Position numbers and translations under genes: made by a program. The notes beneath the pieces were generated by a model. That model was not told where the DNA came from. It saw nothing but the letters and a program-made list of their open reading frames with translations, and ran no database searches. A stretch of 64,000 nucleotides of DNA, taken from NCBI GenBank assembly GCA_023409735.1, contig JAEYRB010000051.1, forward strand, positions 1 through 64,000, written 5' to 3'. Shown piece by piece: positions 7,925 to 16,484 of this stretch (positions are counted from its first letter, which is position 1; each line of letters starts with the position of its first letter). The DNA is from Bacillota bacterium (GTDB lineage: Bacteria; Bacillota; Clostridia; Acetivibrionales; DTU013).

Positions 7925-9748
7925 ATGAGACATACTGTCAAAATACACAGCAATGAAACAGTAAAGCAGTTAGAGGCGGACGAGGGTACAAATCTACTTG
8001 AGTTATTAAGAAAAAATGATATAAATGTAAATACTCCGTGCGGTGGTAAGGGAACATGCGGCAAGTGTGCTGTAAAAGTAAGTGGTTTGAAAGCTGAACC
8101 TTATCAAAACGAAATGTCCCACCTGGGAGCCGAAAGGCTGGCACGAGGATATAGACTGGCTTGCTCATGCAAGGTTGACGCAGATATTGACATTTATGCC
8201 GGCAGTAATATAGCGCAGGCCTCTATTATAACAGGAGGGAAAAATAGGAAAATTGCACTGCTGCCGGTTATAAAAAAGCAATATGTTGAAATGGAAGCTC
8301 CATCCCTAGAAGACCAGAAGGATGATACCGAAAGACTGAGACAGGTATGTGATTCTGATCTTTTAGATGTTGATATTTCAGTTGTGCAAGAGCTTCCGGA
8401 ATTGTTTAGAAAATATGATTACAAGGTAACGGCCATTAGCTATGACGGCAAGCTTATAGGTGTGGAGGGCGGCGATACTTCGAGGAAGCTCTTTGGTACG
8501 GCCTTTGATATAGGTACGACAACCATAGCAGCATATCTTTATGATCTCAGAACAGGGGTGAATGAAGCTGTCTGCTCTGCACTTAACCCACAGGGAAGGT
8601 ATGGAGCTGATGTCATAGCCAGAATATCCTATACGCAAAAGTCAAAGGCGTGCAGGCAGGAGATGCAGAGGCTGATAACAGAATGCATTAATGAGCTTAA
8701 CTCCAAGCTTGCAGAAAAGGCGGGCACTGAACGTGAGAACATATATTTATCTGTTTTTGCCGGTAACACAACTATGCTGCATTTGCTGCTCGGTCTTGAT
8801 GCATCAGCTATTGCTGTTTCACCGTTTGTACCTGCAATGACTGAGCTGAAGCATTTTTCCGCAGAGACTATGAATATTAAGATAAACAAACATGGAATGG
8901 GAGTCGTATTCCCGTGTGTGTCTGCCTATGTAGGCGGTGATACTGTCGCAGCTGTCTTGTCAAGCGGTATGTATGATAAAACGGAGTTGTCTCTTCTTGT
9001 TGATATAGGCACAAATGGAGAAATAGTGCTGGGAAACAGTGAATTCTTGTTAGCCTGCTCTACTGCAGCCGGACCTGCATTTGAAGGTGCAAATATAAGG
9101 AACGGTGTGGGCGGTATAGAAGGAGCAATAGATACTGTAGGAGCTGCGCCTGACTTTAAGTATACTACTATAGGTGAAGCTGCGCCTGTCGGTATATGCG
9201 GCTCAGGAATCATAGATGCTATATATAGACTCGTTCAAACAGGTATTGTTGACGAGACCGGCAGACTTGTCGACGAAGACGAGGAGGAGCAGCTTGAAAG
9301 CTCACTGCGGCAAAGGCTTGCAGATATAGATGGATCCAGGTCGTTTGTAATTGCCAATGAAGGTGATAGAGATGTAACTTCAAGCATTGTTATAACACAG
9401 AGGGATATAAGGGAGCTGCAGAATGCCAAGGCAGCTATAGCGGCAGGTATAGATACACTGTTGAAGCTATCAGGCAAGGACCAAAGCAATATTGAAAGGA
9501 TCTACCTGGCAGGCGGGTTTGGAAGCAAGATAAATGTGGAGAGCGCAATTGGAATCGGGCTTCTTCCCAGACAGCTTGGGAACAGGGTAGAGGCAATTGG
9601 CAATGCATCAGGTATAGGAGCTTCTGAAGGCTTGCTATCTGCCAATACTCTTGAACTATCCAAATGTATAAAGAAGAAGATCAAATACATTGAGCTGTCA
9701 TCATCTGCTTTTTTTACGGAAAGATATGTTGAAAACATGATGTTTTAA
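7925..9748 (+). CDS. 2Fe-2S/ASKHA corrinoid activation protein (RACo-like, DUF4445)
   Basis: About 607 residues. The N-terminal ferredoxin-type domain has TPCGGKGTCGKCAV and RLACSC, giving the four cysteines of a plant-type 2Fe-2S cluster. The rest is an ASKHA-fold ATPase with 'GTAFDIGTTTIAAYL' and 'LLVDIGTNGEIVLG' phosphate-loop motifs and 'IYLAGGFGSKINVESAIGIG' near the end. Family members such as RACo reduce inactive Co(II) corrinoid proteins to Co(I) with ATP. ATG 7925 was chosen for the GAGGG eight bases before it; the in-frame ATGs at 7898 and 7919 lack good spacing. It is 87 bases downstream of cobT. No corrinoid methyltransferase is in the window, so the protein it serves is unknown. 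Confidence 0.88.
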   Translation: MRHTVKIHSNETVKQLEADEGTNLLELLRKNDINVNTPCGGKGTCGKCAVKVSGLKAEPYQNEMSHLGAERLARGYRLACSCKVDADIDIYAGSNIAQASIITGGKNRKIALLPVIKKQYVEMEAPSLEDQKDDTERLRQVCDSDLLDVDISVVQELPELFRKYDYKVTAISYDGKLIGVEGGDTSRKLFGTAFDIGTTTIAAYLYDLRTGVNEAVCSALNPQGRYGADVIARISYTQKSKACRQEMQRLITECINELNSKLAEKAGTERENIYLSVFAGNTTMLHLLLGLDASAIAVSPFVPAMTELKHFSAETMNIKINKHGMGVVFPCVSAYVGGDTVAAVLSSGMYDKTELSLLVDIGTNGEIVLGNSEFLLACSTAAGPAFEGANIRNGVGGIEGAIDTVGAAPDFKYTTIGEAAPVGICGSGIIDAIYRLVQTGIVDETGRLVDEDEEEQLESSLRQRLADIDGSRSFVIANEGDRDVTSSIVITQRDIRELQNAKAAIAAGIDTLLKLSGKDQSNIERIYLAGGFGSKINVESAIGIGLLPRQLGNRVEAIGNASGIGASEGLLSANTLELSKCIKKKIKYIELSSSAFFTERYVENMMF

Positions 9749-9751
9749 AGG

Positions 9752-9776
9752 GAGGCTCGACGCCTCAGACTTTTGT
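9752..9776 (+). terminator. Weak terminator-like hairpin
   Basis: GAGGC and GCCTC form a short stem after the ASKHA gene, followed by a broken T tract. Confidence 0.35.
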
Positions 9777-9883
9777 TTAGCTGCACAAAAAAGGATTTTT
9801 TGCGTACTTGGCGAATAGGTATATATTTAGGATTAGAAAACACATTCTAATATTACAACTTTCTAAATGTGAAGGGGATGAAT

Positions 9884-10504
9884 TTGTTGAATTTTGACAA
9901 CCAACAAAAAAAATGCGGGTTCTGCGGAGAAAGCATACCAGCCGGTGCAGGACGTTGCCCGTATTGCGGCAGTATACTTGAGGTAGGTATTAATAGTGAT
10001 TACAGGATCAGTGAGGATAACAGGACGGCTGATGATGTAAATACTGCCAATAGTGGGAATGAACAGACAGATTATAGTCAGGCAGCGAACAGTCAATCAC
10101 AGGATACATTTGAATCTAATACTGAAAACGGCGGAAACCATTCAAATAATGCCGAAAGTAATAATCAGGCTCAGAAACCTATATACAAAAGCAGTGAACA
10201 GAATTTTAATAATCAATATGTCCCTTATTCACATTCTGATTACGGAAATCGTAAACAGCTCAGCAACGGCATTAAGGTATTACTGACAGCTATTGCAGTA
10301 GGTATACCTGGACTGGGACAATTGATAGGGATAATTGCAGCAATTATTTTTATGAATGCCGAGGGAGATAGCGATAGAAAGTCCTTTGGAGTTGCACTGC
10401 TTGTTGCGTCACTGATCGTTTTTGTATTAGCATGTATTGGTTGTTTTGTACTTGCAATGATAGGAGCATCAGCTCAAGGCAATTTCAATCAGTTTTTGTA
10501 CTAA
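9884..10504 (+). CDS. Zinc-ribbon membrane protein
   Basis: About 206 residues. The N-terminus carries a zinc ribbon (KKCGFCGES, then CPYCGS). A long Asn/Gln/Ser-rich linker of roughly residues 40-125 follows, and then two or three hydrophobic segments (around 'VLLTAIAVGIPGLGQLIGII' and 'GVALLVASLIVFVLACIGCF'). It is probably anchored in the cell membrane with a flexible cytosolic zinc-binding head. No enzyme domain is seen. TTG 9884 was preferred, seven bases after GAAGGGG; in-frame GTG 9869 and ATG 9878 are too close to, or ahead of, that site. It is four bases from the next membrane-protein gene, so the two are likely co-transcribed. Function unknown. Confidence 0.65.
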   Translation: MLNFDNQQKKCGFCGESIPAGAGRCPYCGSILEVGINSDYRISEDNRTADDVNTANSGNEQTDYSQAANSQSQDTFESNTENGGNHSNNAESNNQAQKPIYKSSEQNFNNQYVPYSHSDYGNRKQLSNGIKVLLTAIAVGIPGLGQLIGIIAAIIFMNAEGDSDRKSFGVALLVASLIVFVLACIGCFVLAMIGASAQGNFNQFLY

Positions 10505-10507
10505 GCA

Positions 10508-11179
10508 ATGGAGACAGCAAAAGCTTTCTTTGACTTTATGGGCTCGCTTTTTTGTCACCAGTTGTCGTCACGAACTCTGAAGGCCGATAATCTGCTACTG
10601 CCCGTATGTTCACGTGATACAGGTATATATACCGGTATTTTTGTGAGCTTGTTGTTTCTGGTGCTTTTTAGAAGGATGAAAGCGCAGAAAACGCCAAGTA
10701 TACCTTTAACAGTAACAATGTGTATACTTATGCTTCCTATGGTTCTTGACGGAATCCTATCATACTCAGGATTAACACAGACTACTAATGTAATACGTTT
10801 ATTTACCGGAGTTATGTTCGGAATCCCGATCCCATTGTTTTTAGTACCGGCTGCAAACTTTGATATTCATGGGCGAAACGAGCTGGGGCCAGTTGAAGCC
10901 TGGTGGGAGCCAATAATGATTTATGGAGCAGCGTTCATTATATGTATATTGCTCATTTGTGAGGCTGTCCCTTATATGATCGCAAGTATGATAATTATGA
11001 TTGGCTTTTTGTCTTTATTATTCAGGCTATTTTATGTAATAAATGCCCAAGCCTTTCGACTTAAGAAGCTGCCGTTATACATGGCCTCATTTGGAGGCAT
11101 GCTTTTTATGCTTGCAGCTATGTACGCTTTATCAGCTTATATCCTGAAGCCCATAAGGACGGCGTTGACAGGCGGATAA
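10508..11179 (+). CDS. DUF2085 family membrane protein
   Basis: A 223-residue integral membrane protein with about six hydrophobic segments. The N-terminus has FCHQLSSRTL followed by LPVCSRDTGIYTG; this paired 'CHQ...RS' and 'C.R.TGIY' pattern marks DUF2085. The function of the family is not established; the conserved Cys/His residues suggest metal or redox chemistry in the membrane. It follows the zinc-ribbon membrane gene by three bases and precedes the folate gene by 35 bases. Confidence 0.75.
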   Translation: METAKAFFDFMGSLFCHQLSSRTLKADNLLLPVCSRDTGIYTGIFVSLLFLVLFRRMKAQKTPSIPLTVTMCILMLPMVLDGILSYSGLTQTTNVIRLFTGVMFGIPIPLFLVPAANFDIHGRNELGPVEAWWEPIMIYGAAFIICILLICEAVPYMIASMIIMIGFLSLLFRLFYVINAQAFRLKKLPLYMASFGGMLFMLAAMYALSAYILKPIRTALTGG

Positions 11180-11214
11180 GATAAAAGACAACAGGGCAAT
11201 AAGGAATTTATTTT

Positions 11215-11922
11215 ATGGAAACCAAGAGAGAAATCAGAAAGAGGATCTTAAGTAAAAGAGACCTGATGACAGAAGAGCAGATCATGGATAAAAGCCAAGC
11301 CATTTTTGACAGATTGTGCTTGCTGCCTCAATATAAAAGAGCAAAAATTGTAATGGCATATATGAGCTATAGGAATGAAGTAAGCACGTTGAACTTTTTG
11401 GAACGGGCGGTTAAGGACGGAAAAAGGATATTGCTCCCGAGAGTGGAGAGAATAAGAGAAGAAATTGAGAATGCTTCAAAAGCTATGCCGAAGAACTCTT
11501 TAGCAGTTAAGCTGCAAAATGTAAAAGAAGTTAAGCTGAAGAATGCCACAGGAACTAAAACGGCTATTACCATTAAAACTGACCCGGATACATCTGAAAA
11601 GGTGTTGCATATATATGAGATACATGATATAGAAAAGGACCTCGAGCCAGGTTTCAAAGGCATTCTCGAGCCCATAGGCAACCCTGCGGACAGGATAGAG
11701 CCGGTTGAAATAGATCTGGCAGTGATACCTGGTGTTGTGTTTGATCTACAAAAACGCAGGATAGGGTACGGAGGAGGCTTCTATGATAAATTTATGCCTC
11801 TGCTGAGACAGGACTGCTGTAAGGCAGGAGTTGCTTTCCACATGCAGTTGGTCAATGAAATACCTTGGGAGAATTTTGATGTTCCTGTAGATTTGGTCAT
11901 AACTGAAAATGTGATTATATAG
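11215..11922 (+). CDS. 5-formyltetrahydrofolate cyclo-ligase
   Basis: A 235-residue cytosolic enzyme that uses ATP to convert 5-formyl-THF to 5,10-methenyl-THF. The N-terminal basic helix 'RKRILSKRDLM' and the C-terminal RRIGYGGGFYDKFM glycine-rich ATP loop are the family signatures. Family members usually have 180-200 residues; the extra 40-50 here fall in a charged stretch around residues 80-135, between LPRVE and the GILEP segment. The ends are intact, so the insert probably sits on a surface loop. RBS AATAAGGAAT precedes ATG 11215. Confidence 0.92.
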   Translation: METKREIRKRILSKRDLMTEEQIMDKSQAIFDRLCLLPQYKRAKIVMAYMSYRNEVSTLNFLERAVKDGKRILLPRVERIREEIENASKAMPKNSLAVKLQNVKEVKLKNATGTKTAITIKTDPDTSEKVLHIYEIHDIEKDLEPGFKGILEPIGNPADRIEPVEIDLAVIPGVVFDLQKRRIGYGGGFYDKFMPLLRQDCCKAGVAFHMQLVNEIPWENFDVPVDLVITENVII

Positions 11923-11974
11923 CCTGAATATAGTTTGGCCTTGAGCTATAAGTATAGGTGGAAGGGTTGTTTAT

Positions 11975-12625
11975 ATGAACAGAAAAGTAACGGTAACCGG
12001 CGTCAATTTAATGTTTTTTATTTTTACTATAGTGTTTATAGTATATCAGTTTGCCATAGGCATCATATTTGGCCAAGCCATATATGACAATATGTATATC
12101 GTATTGCTCATTAATGAATTTGTGATGATCTTGGGCGCAGTAGTCATATATTGCCTGATCGTGAAGCCTGATATAAGAGAGACCTTCAAGCTAAATAAAC
12201 CTGGTCTTGTACCCATGCTTCTGATAGCAGTCACTTCTGTTCCTGCGTATTTTGTTGCAGTGATGCTTAATAATATTATGCTATATTTTCTGCAGTTTGT
12301 AGGCCGTATACCAAACTCGACCATTCCTGTTCCGAAAACCATACCTGAATTGATCATAGGGATCCTTGTTGTAGGAGTTTCACCTGGGGTCTGCGAGGAA
12401 ATAATGCATAGAGGTCTCATGCTTAAAGCTTACGAAAGGCGGGGCTCATACAGGGCTATCGTTATAACAGCAATATTTTTCGGCGTTTTTCATTTTGATA
12501 TTACTAATTTTCTTGGTCCGATCTTCCTGGGATTGATTATAGGCTACTATGTTGTCAGAACTAATTCCATATTTGCAGGCATATTTGCCCATTTCTTAAA
12601 TAACACTATAGCTGAAGTAATTTAG
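11975..12625 (+). CDS. CPBP family intramembrane glutamic endopeptidase
   Basis: A 216-residue membrane protein with about six or seven hydrophobic helices. The family motifs are all present: EEIMHRG (EExxxR), FGVFHFDI (FxxxH) and HFLNNT. Members are Rce1-like membrane proteases or, in some bacteria, bacteriocin self-immunity proteins. No bacteriocin gene is nearby, so a housekeeping protease role is more likely. GGAAGGG ahead of ATG 11975 supports the start. Confidence 0.85.
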   Translation: MNRKVTVTGVNLMFFIFTIVFIVYQFAIGIIFGQAIYDNMYIVLLINEFVMILGAVVIYCLIVKPDIRETFKLNKPGLVPMLLIAVTSVPAYFVAVMLNNIMLYFLQFVGRIPNSTIPVPKTIPELIIGILVVGVSPGVCEEIMHRGLMLKAYERRGSYRAIVITAIFFGVFHFDITNFLGPIFLGLIIGYYVVRTNSIFAGIFAHFLNNTIAEVI

Positions 12626-12658
12626 TATCTATACAGGCATGAGCCTGCAACAGATTAC

Positions 12659-12922
12659 TTGTCAATAACGGGGAAGGAGATGCTGCAGATCATCTTGCTA
12701 GGCTTGGTTAGTCTTGCAGTAACTGCAGCTCTGATCGAATTATTAAGAAGAAGTACCAGGAGCAGAGCTATAATAACTCCTGCAATAGCATCGCGAAGAA
12801 AGGATGCTGCAGCTGTTCTGTCCCACTGGCCGGTCATACTTACAATTCTGATTTATATTTTTATGATGGCCTTTTCTCTGTTGATCTTTGTGACATCAAA
12901 ATTTATGGGTGGTATGTATTAG
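12659..12922 (+). CDS. Small two-helix membrane protein
   Basis: Up to 87 residues with two strongly hydrophobic stretches ('IILLGLVSLAVTAALIELL' and 'VILTILIYIFMMAFSLLIFV') joined by a basic loop. This pattern is rarely kept by chance. It starts 33 bases after the CPBP stop and may share its transcript. The start is uncertain: TTG 12659 gives the full length; ATG 12680 sits directly on a GGAAGGAG sequence and so lacks spacing. No family was recognised. Confidence 0.5.
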   Translation: MSITGKEMLQIILLGLVSLAVTAALIELLRRSTRSRAIITPAIASRRKDAAAVLSHWPVILTILIYIFMMAFSLLIFVTSKFMGGMY

Positions 12923-13075
12923 AATAATGTATAGCATTTCTACTAATATCCATGTGGTATATAGAGCAAATAAGTTTAGTACAAAAAAACTTGAAGAATA
13001 GGGTTTGGACGCATTACTAAAGTTGAAACAGCGGGTATATAATTTAAATATAGCCTTTTTGAGAGGTGAATCCTG

Positions 13076-14170
13076 TTGGACTATAATGCGTATTTTTCTC
13101 CTATCCGTTCACAGAAGCTATTGCTTACTCCCCAGCTAAAACAGGCACTTGATCTGCTTGAAATGAATTCACTGGAAGTACAAAATTATATAGAGCAGCA
13201 GATAGAGGTAAATCCGGCTCTTGAGCATGTGCTGGAAAAGGACGATTATGATCTGTCACAATCAGATATACATGAGGAGGAAGACGAGCACCTGACGATT
13301 GATGATGTGCAGCAATCGCTTACACTGAAGGAACATCTTCTGCTACAGCTGAATTCGGTATGTATTAATAAGGAAGAGCAAAGTATAGGGGAATATCTTA
13401 TTTACAATACCGATGACAATGGATATCTTACTGTAGATACAAAAGAAGTAGCAGCATTTTTTGGAACATGCGAAGAAAAGATATTAAACGTGCTAAACAA
13501 GCTTCAAGGCTTTGACCCACCCGGCATATGTGCAAGAAATCTCAAGGAATGCCTTAAGCTGCAGCTTTTGCAGCTAAATGATAGTGATTATGATGCTATA
13601 CTTATCGTAGATAAATACCTTGACGAACTTGCTGCTGATGACTATCAAACGATAGCAGAACTGACAGGTATTCCTGCCGGAAGGATCCTTGATATATTCA
13701 AAAAAATACGAAACCTTGAGCCAAGACCGGGCAGAGAATTCTATAGAAATGATACAGAGAGGATTCCACCTCCTGATATCTTTGTCAGAGAATCAAAAGA
13801 AGGCTATAGGGTTATCTGTAATGACGATGCTTTTCCTGATGTCTGTTTGTCCGAATGCTTTTCTGACATGCTGGCGGATGATACTGACAACAGTATTAAA
13901 GAAAAGACAGATAGTGCAGTTTGGCTTATAAAGTGTCTTGAACAAAGAGAGGATATAATCATTTCAATAGCAAAAAAATTGTGTCTGCTTGAAGAAGAAT
14001 TCTTGAATTATGGAATTAATAAAATCAAGCTTTTGAACATGTCCGCTTTTACAGCTTCCCTTGGCATGCATGTTTCCATATTGGAAAAAGCGCTAAGAGG
14101 CAAATTTATTAAATGCAGATGGGGAGTATTTGAACTTAGCCATTTTTTTAACGATGGCAGTTTTGGCTGA
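13076..14170 (+). CDS. rpoN: RNA polymerase sigma-54 factor, C-terminally truncated
   Basis: 364 residues. Region I is clear ('SQKLLLTPQLKQALDLLEMN', then 'EVQNYIEQQIEVNPALE'), followed by an acidic region II and the core-binding domain ('YLTVDTKEVAAFFG', 'LQGFDPPGICARNLKECLKLQL'). The HTH part follows, with 'FIKCRWGVFELSHFF'. Sigma-54 proteins normally continue another 60-90 residues to the RpoN box (ARRTVAKYR type) that reads the -24 promoter element. Here translation stops at 14170, and the sequence soon enters a convergent gene, so the box is absent. TTG 13076 follows GAGAGGTG. The protein could bind core polymerase but should not recognise -24/-12 promoters normally. No enhancer-binding activator is in the window. 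Confidence 0.85.
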   Translation: MDYNAYFSPIRSQKLLLTPQLKQALDLLEMNSLEVQNYIEQQIEVNPALEHVLEKDDYDLSQSDIHEEEDEHLTIDDVQQSLTLKEHLLLQLNSVCINKEEQSIGEYLIYNTDDNGYLTVDTKEVAAFFGTCEEKILNVLNKLQGFDPPGICARNLKECLKLQLLQLNDSDYDAILIVDKYLDELAADDYQTIAELTGIPAGRILDIFKKIRNLEPRPGREFYRNDTERIPPPDIFVRESKEGYRVICNDDAFPDVCLSECFSDMLADDTDNSIKEKTDSAVWLIKCLEQREDIIISIAKKLCLLEEEFLNYGINKIKLLNMSAFTASLGMHVSILEKALRGKFIKCRWGVFELSHFFNDGSFG

Positions 14171-14187
14171 TTATTCATGATGTGAGT

Positions 14188-14241
14188 AAGAGCACTTCGG
14201 CGGATTGTCCACAAGGATCAGAAAACGCCGAAGCTGCTCTT
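14188..14241. terminator. Bidirectional terminator-like hairpin between convergent genes
   Basis: Near-complementary arms at 14188-14202 (AAGAGCACTTCGGCG) and 14226-14241 (CGCCGAAGCTGCTCTT) enclose a 23-base loop. It lies between the rpoN stop and the stop of the minus-strand gene, so it may serve both. Confidence 0.55.
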
Positions 14242-14251
14242 CTTGGATTTG

Positions 14252-14563
14252 CTAAAATGGCCAGATAGGTTTTTCGGGAGCTCCGTGGTCTGCTTTTAGG
14301 TATCCCATGATGCCTCTGGAACCAAAATGCTCCCTTTCTATCTCGTGTATTTGTTCTGTCGTATAATGATTAATTTCTCCAACCTTCTTAACCTCTTCCG
14401 CATACTCTCTAAGAGCGTCTATCTCTTTGGGAGAAAGCGAGATTTGGCAATCATCCGAATTCAATATTCTGTTCAGCTCGGATGCGTACTCATATCCATC
14501 ATCTACATCATCAAGAGCTGTTTTTAAAAAGTATTTAAGCTTATCAGGTATTTCGCCGGGCAT
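14252..14563 (-). CDS. Conserved-looking hypothetical protein
   Basis: A 103-residue acidic, soluble protein with two predicted helical stretches and a C-terminus ending in KPIWPF. It has no cysteines paired as a metal site beyond a single Cys, no signal peptide and no transmembrane segment. A strong ribosome binding site (GAAAGGAGG) lies eight bases before the ATG, and TATAAT occurs about 35 bases upstream on the minus strand, which argues for a real gene. It converges on the truncated rpoN and is divergent from the recombinase. Function not recognised. Confidence 0.65.
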   Translation of the reverse strand: MPGEIPDKLKYFLKTALDDVDDGYEYASELNRILNSDDCQISLSPKEIDALREYAEEVKKVGEINHYTTEQIHEIEREHFGSRGIMGYLKADHGAPEKPIWPF

Positions 14564-14699
14564 ATTTGAAACCTCCTTTCAGCATATGCTTATTATACAA
14601 CTTTTAAATTAAAAAAACAGATATTTGATTGATATGGGACAAATTTTACGCAATATAAATAAGTAGCAGATATTTATCATAATTGGCAGGAAGCAGTTT

Positions 14700-14885
14700 A
14701 TGAAAAGAAGGTATTATAAGGAATGCAGAAAGGTTGTCATTACATATTCAGGCGAAGAGTCAAAAGCTGTGCTCAGATCAAAAATAATAAAATTGCTTAT
14801 GGAGGATATTGAAAGGGGCTCGTGGTCATATGACGGAGATCGCGAAGAACAAAATAGGGATATATGTAAGAGAGAGCAGGGATGA
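14700..14885 (+). CDS. Possible small basic leader protein ahead of the recombinase
   Basis: A 61-residue frame, rich in Lys/Arg at its N-terminus, starting ATG 14700 behind GGCAGGAAG. It overlaps the recombinase start by 56 bases in another frame, an arrangement that could couple their translation. No family was recognised, and the overlap means chance cannot be excluded. Confidence 0.3.
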   Translation: MKRRYYKECRKVVITYSGEESKAVLRSKIIKLLMEDIERGSWSYDGDREEQNRDICKREQG

Positions 14886-16425
14886 CAATGGAGAAAATTT
14901 TGAGACAATAGAAACACAAAGAGAAATGCTGATCGATTATGCAAGTAGAAATAACCTTGGCAAGGTATATTCCATATATGTAGATGATAACGTTTCAGGA
15001 TCTGCATTTGAAAGAGACGGGCTTTCGCGGCTCAAGGATGATGTTGTTAAAGAAAAAATTAATCTTTTACTTATTAAAGACTTGTCAAGGCTTGGTAGAA
15101 ACAATGCCAAGACACTGCTGTTTCTTGATTTCCTTGAAGAATATAATGTACGAATAATATGCAGTGACGGACGCTATGACAGCACATGGGATAATGATAT
15201 GGTAGGTATTGAAACATGGGCAAATGAACGATATGTGAGAGATATATCAAGGAAAATACGTTCGAGCTTGAAGTTTAAGATCCAAAGGGGAGAGTACCTT
15301 GGGAATGCGCCTTTTGGTTACAAAAAGTCAGATGCTGAAAAAAATAAGCTATGTATAGCCGAGCATGAAGCGGAAATAGTCAGGACTATTTATAGACTAT
15401 ACAGATCTGGTATGGGATATACAGCTATAGCATGCCAGCTTGAGAGGGACGGTTGCAAAGCTCCTGGAACCTGTTGGAACAGAATAACTGTCAGGAGAAT
15501 TTTATGCTCCCGGGTCTATGCAGGGGATACAGTACAGGGAGTCAGTGAAAAGGTGAGCTTTAAGAGTAAAAGGACAAGAAGACTGCCTGAAGATCAATGG
15601 GTAATAACAAAAAATACACATATGGCAATAATCTCTAGAGAAGAATATGATCAAGTGCAGAGCATAAGAGAACAAAAGTCTGTCGGAAGGACATCTGCTG
15701 CTGGAAGAATAGCTTCAGCCGGAAGGACATCGGCATCAGGAGTGCCTTATGCACTAAGCGGGCTTATATGGTGTGGTGACTGCGGGAGTATCATGTATGC
15801 AAGAAGGAGACAGGAGAAAATAACTTATGTTTGCGGCAATTATTTCAGAAATGGTAAGAAAAACTGCTCAAGCCACTGTGTGCACGAGTCAGAGCTGTTG
15901 GACCTAATAGTAAAAGAGATCAAAAGCATATTTAGTTATGCTGTTTCATGCGATGAGATATGTGATATACAGGATGAATCAAGAACTTACTATAGTACTG
16001 ATGTGAGGCTTGCAGAAGAGAGAATAAGTAAACAGCTTCGTATTGTAAAAAAGCAACAAGAGAAGCTCTATAGTGACAGGCTTGAAGAACGCATATCTGA
16101 GCAGTTGTTTTTAAGAATGAATTCGATTATTGAAGAGAAGATCAATACACTTGAAATGGAGTGCAAAAAGCTTGCGGGAAGGCCTGTAGGTTTGAAGCTG
16201 GTTAATAGGCTTAATTCTGAAATAGCGAATGTTACAGATGGAAGGTTAATCACAAATGAGCTCGCCAGGCTTCTGATCTGCCGTATAACAGTGTTTGACC
16301 ATGATAATGGTGATTTGTCGTGTGAGAAAATATTACAGGAGGCTAGTGAGCATACAGAAGGGGTAATTAAGATTGATTTTAAAATGGAAAAGGATATGTG
16401 TTATAATAATACAGTGGCTAATTAA
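14830..16425 (+). CDS. Large serine recombinase (site-specific integrase/excisionase type)
   Basis: About 531 residues. The N-terminal resolvase domain starts 'KIGIYVRESRDDNGENFETI', with the catalytic serine expected in YVRES and 'LLIKDLSRLGRNNAKT' carrying the catalytic arginines. The recombinase domain follows (PFGYKKSD and a segment with VRRILCSRVYAGD). A zinc beta-ribbon has 'LIWCGDCGSIMYARRR' and a paired CGNYF...CSSH, then a coiled coil of about 60 residues around 'EERISKQLRIVKKQQEKL'. Proteins of this class integrate and excise phages, conjugative elements and the sporulation skin element. ATG 14830 follows GAAAGGGG. No phage or conjugation genes and no att repeat pair were found nearby, so its target is unknown. 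Confidence 0.93.
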   Translation: MTEIAKNKIGIYVRESRDDNGENFETIETQREMLIDYASRNNLGKVYSIYVDDNVSGSAFERDGLSRLKDDVVKEKINLLLIKDLSRLGRNNAKTLLFLDFLEEYNVRIICSDGRYDSTWDNDMVGIETWANERYVRDISRKIRSSLKFKIQRGEYLGNAPFGYKKSDAEKNKLCIAEHEAEIVRTIYRLYRSGMGYTAIACQLERDGCKAPGTCWNRITVRRILCSRVYAGDTVQGVSEKVSFKSKRTRRLPEDQWVITKNTHMAIISREEYDQVQSIREQKSVGRTSAAGRIASAGRTSASGVPYALSGLIWCGDCGSIMYARRRQEKITYVCGNYFRNGKKNCSSHCVHESELLDLIVKEIKSIFSYAVSCDEICDIQDESRTYYSTDVRLAEERISKQLRIVKKQQEKLYSDRLEERISEQLFLRMNSIIEEKINTLEMECKKLAGRPVGLKLVNRLNSEIANVTDGRLITNELARLLICRITVFDHDNGDLSCEKILQEASEHTEGVIKIDFKMEKDMCYNNTVAN

Positions 16426-16484
16426 TCACTACATGATAGTGTATGGCCTATAAAAAAGTAAATGTAATTTATGAGGGATGCAAT

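Noticed and set aside
11975..12625. Bacteriocin immunity locus based on the CPBP protease
   Set aside because: No bacteriocin precursor, modification enzyme or exporter lies nearby.
14830..16425. Prophage or conjugative element around the serine recombinase
   Set aside because: Flanking genes are a lipid kinase, spoIVA and rpoN; no structural, replication or transfer genes are present.
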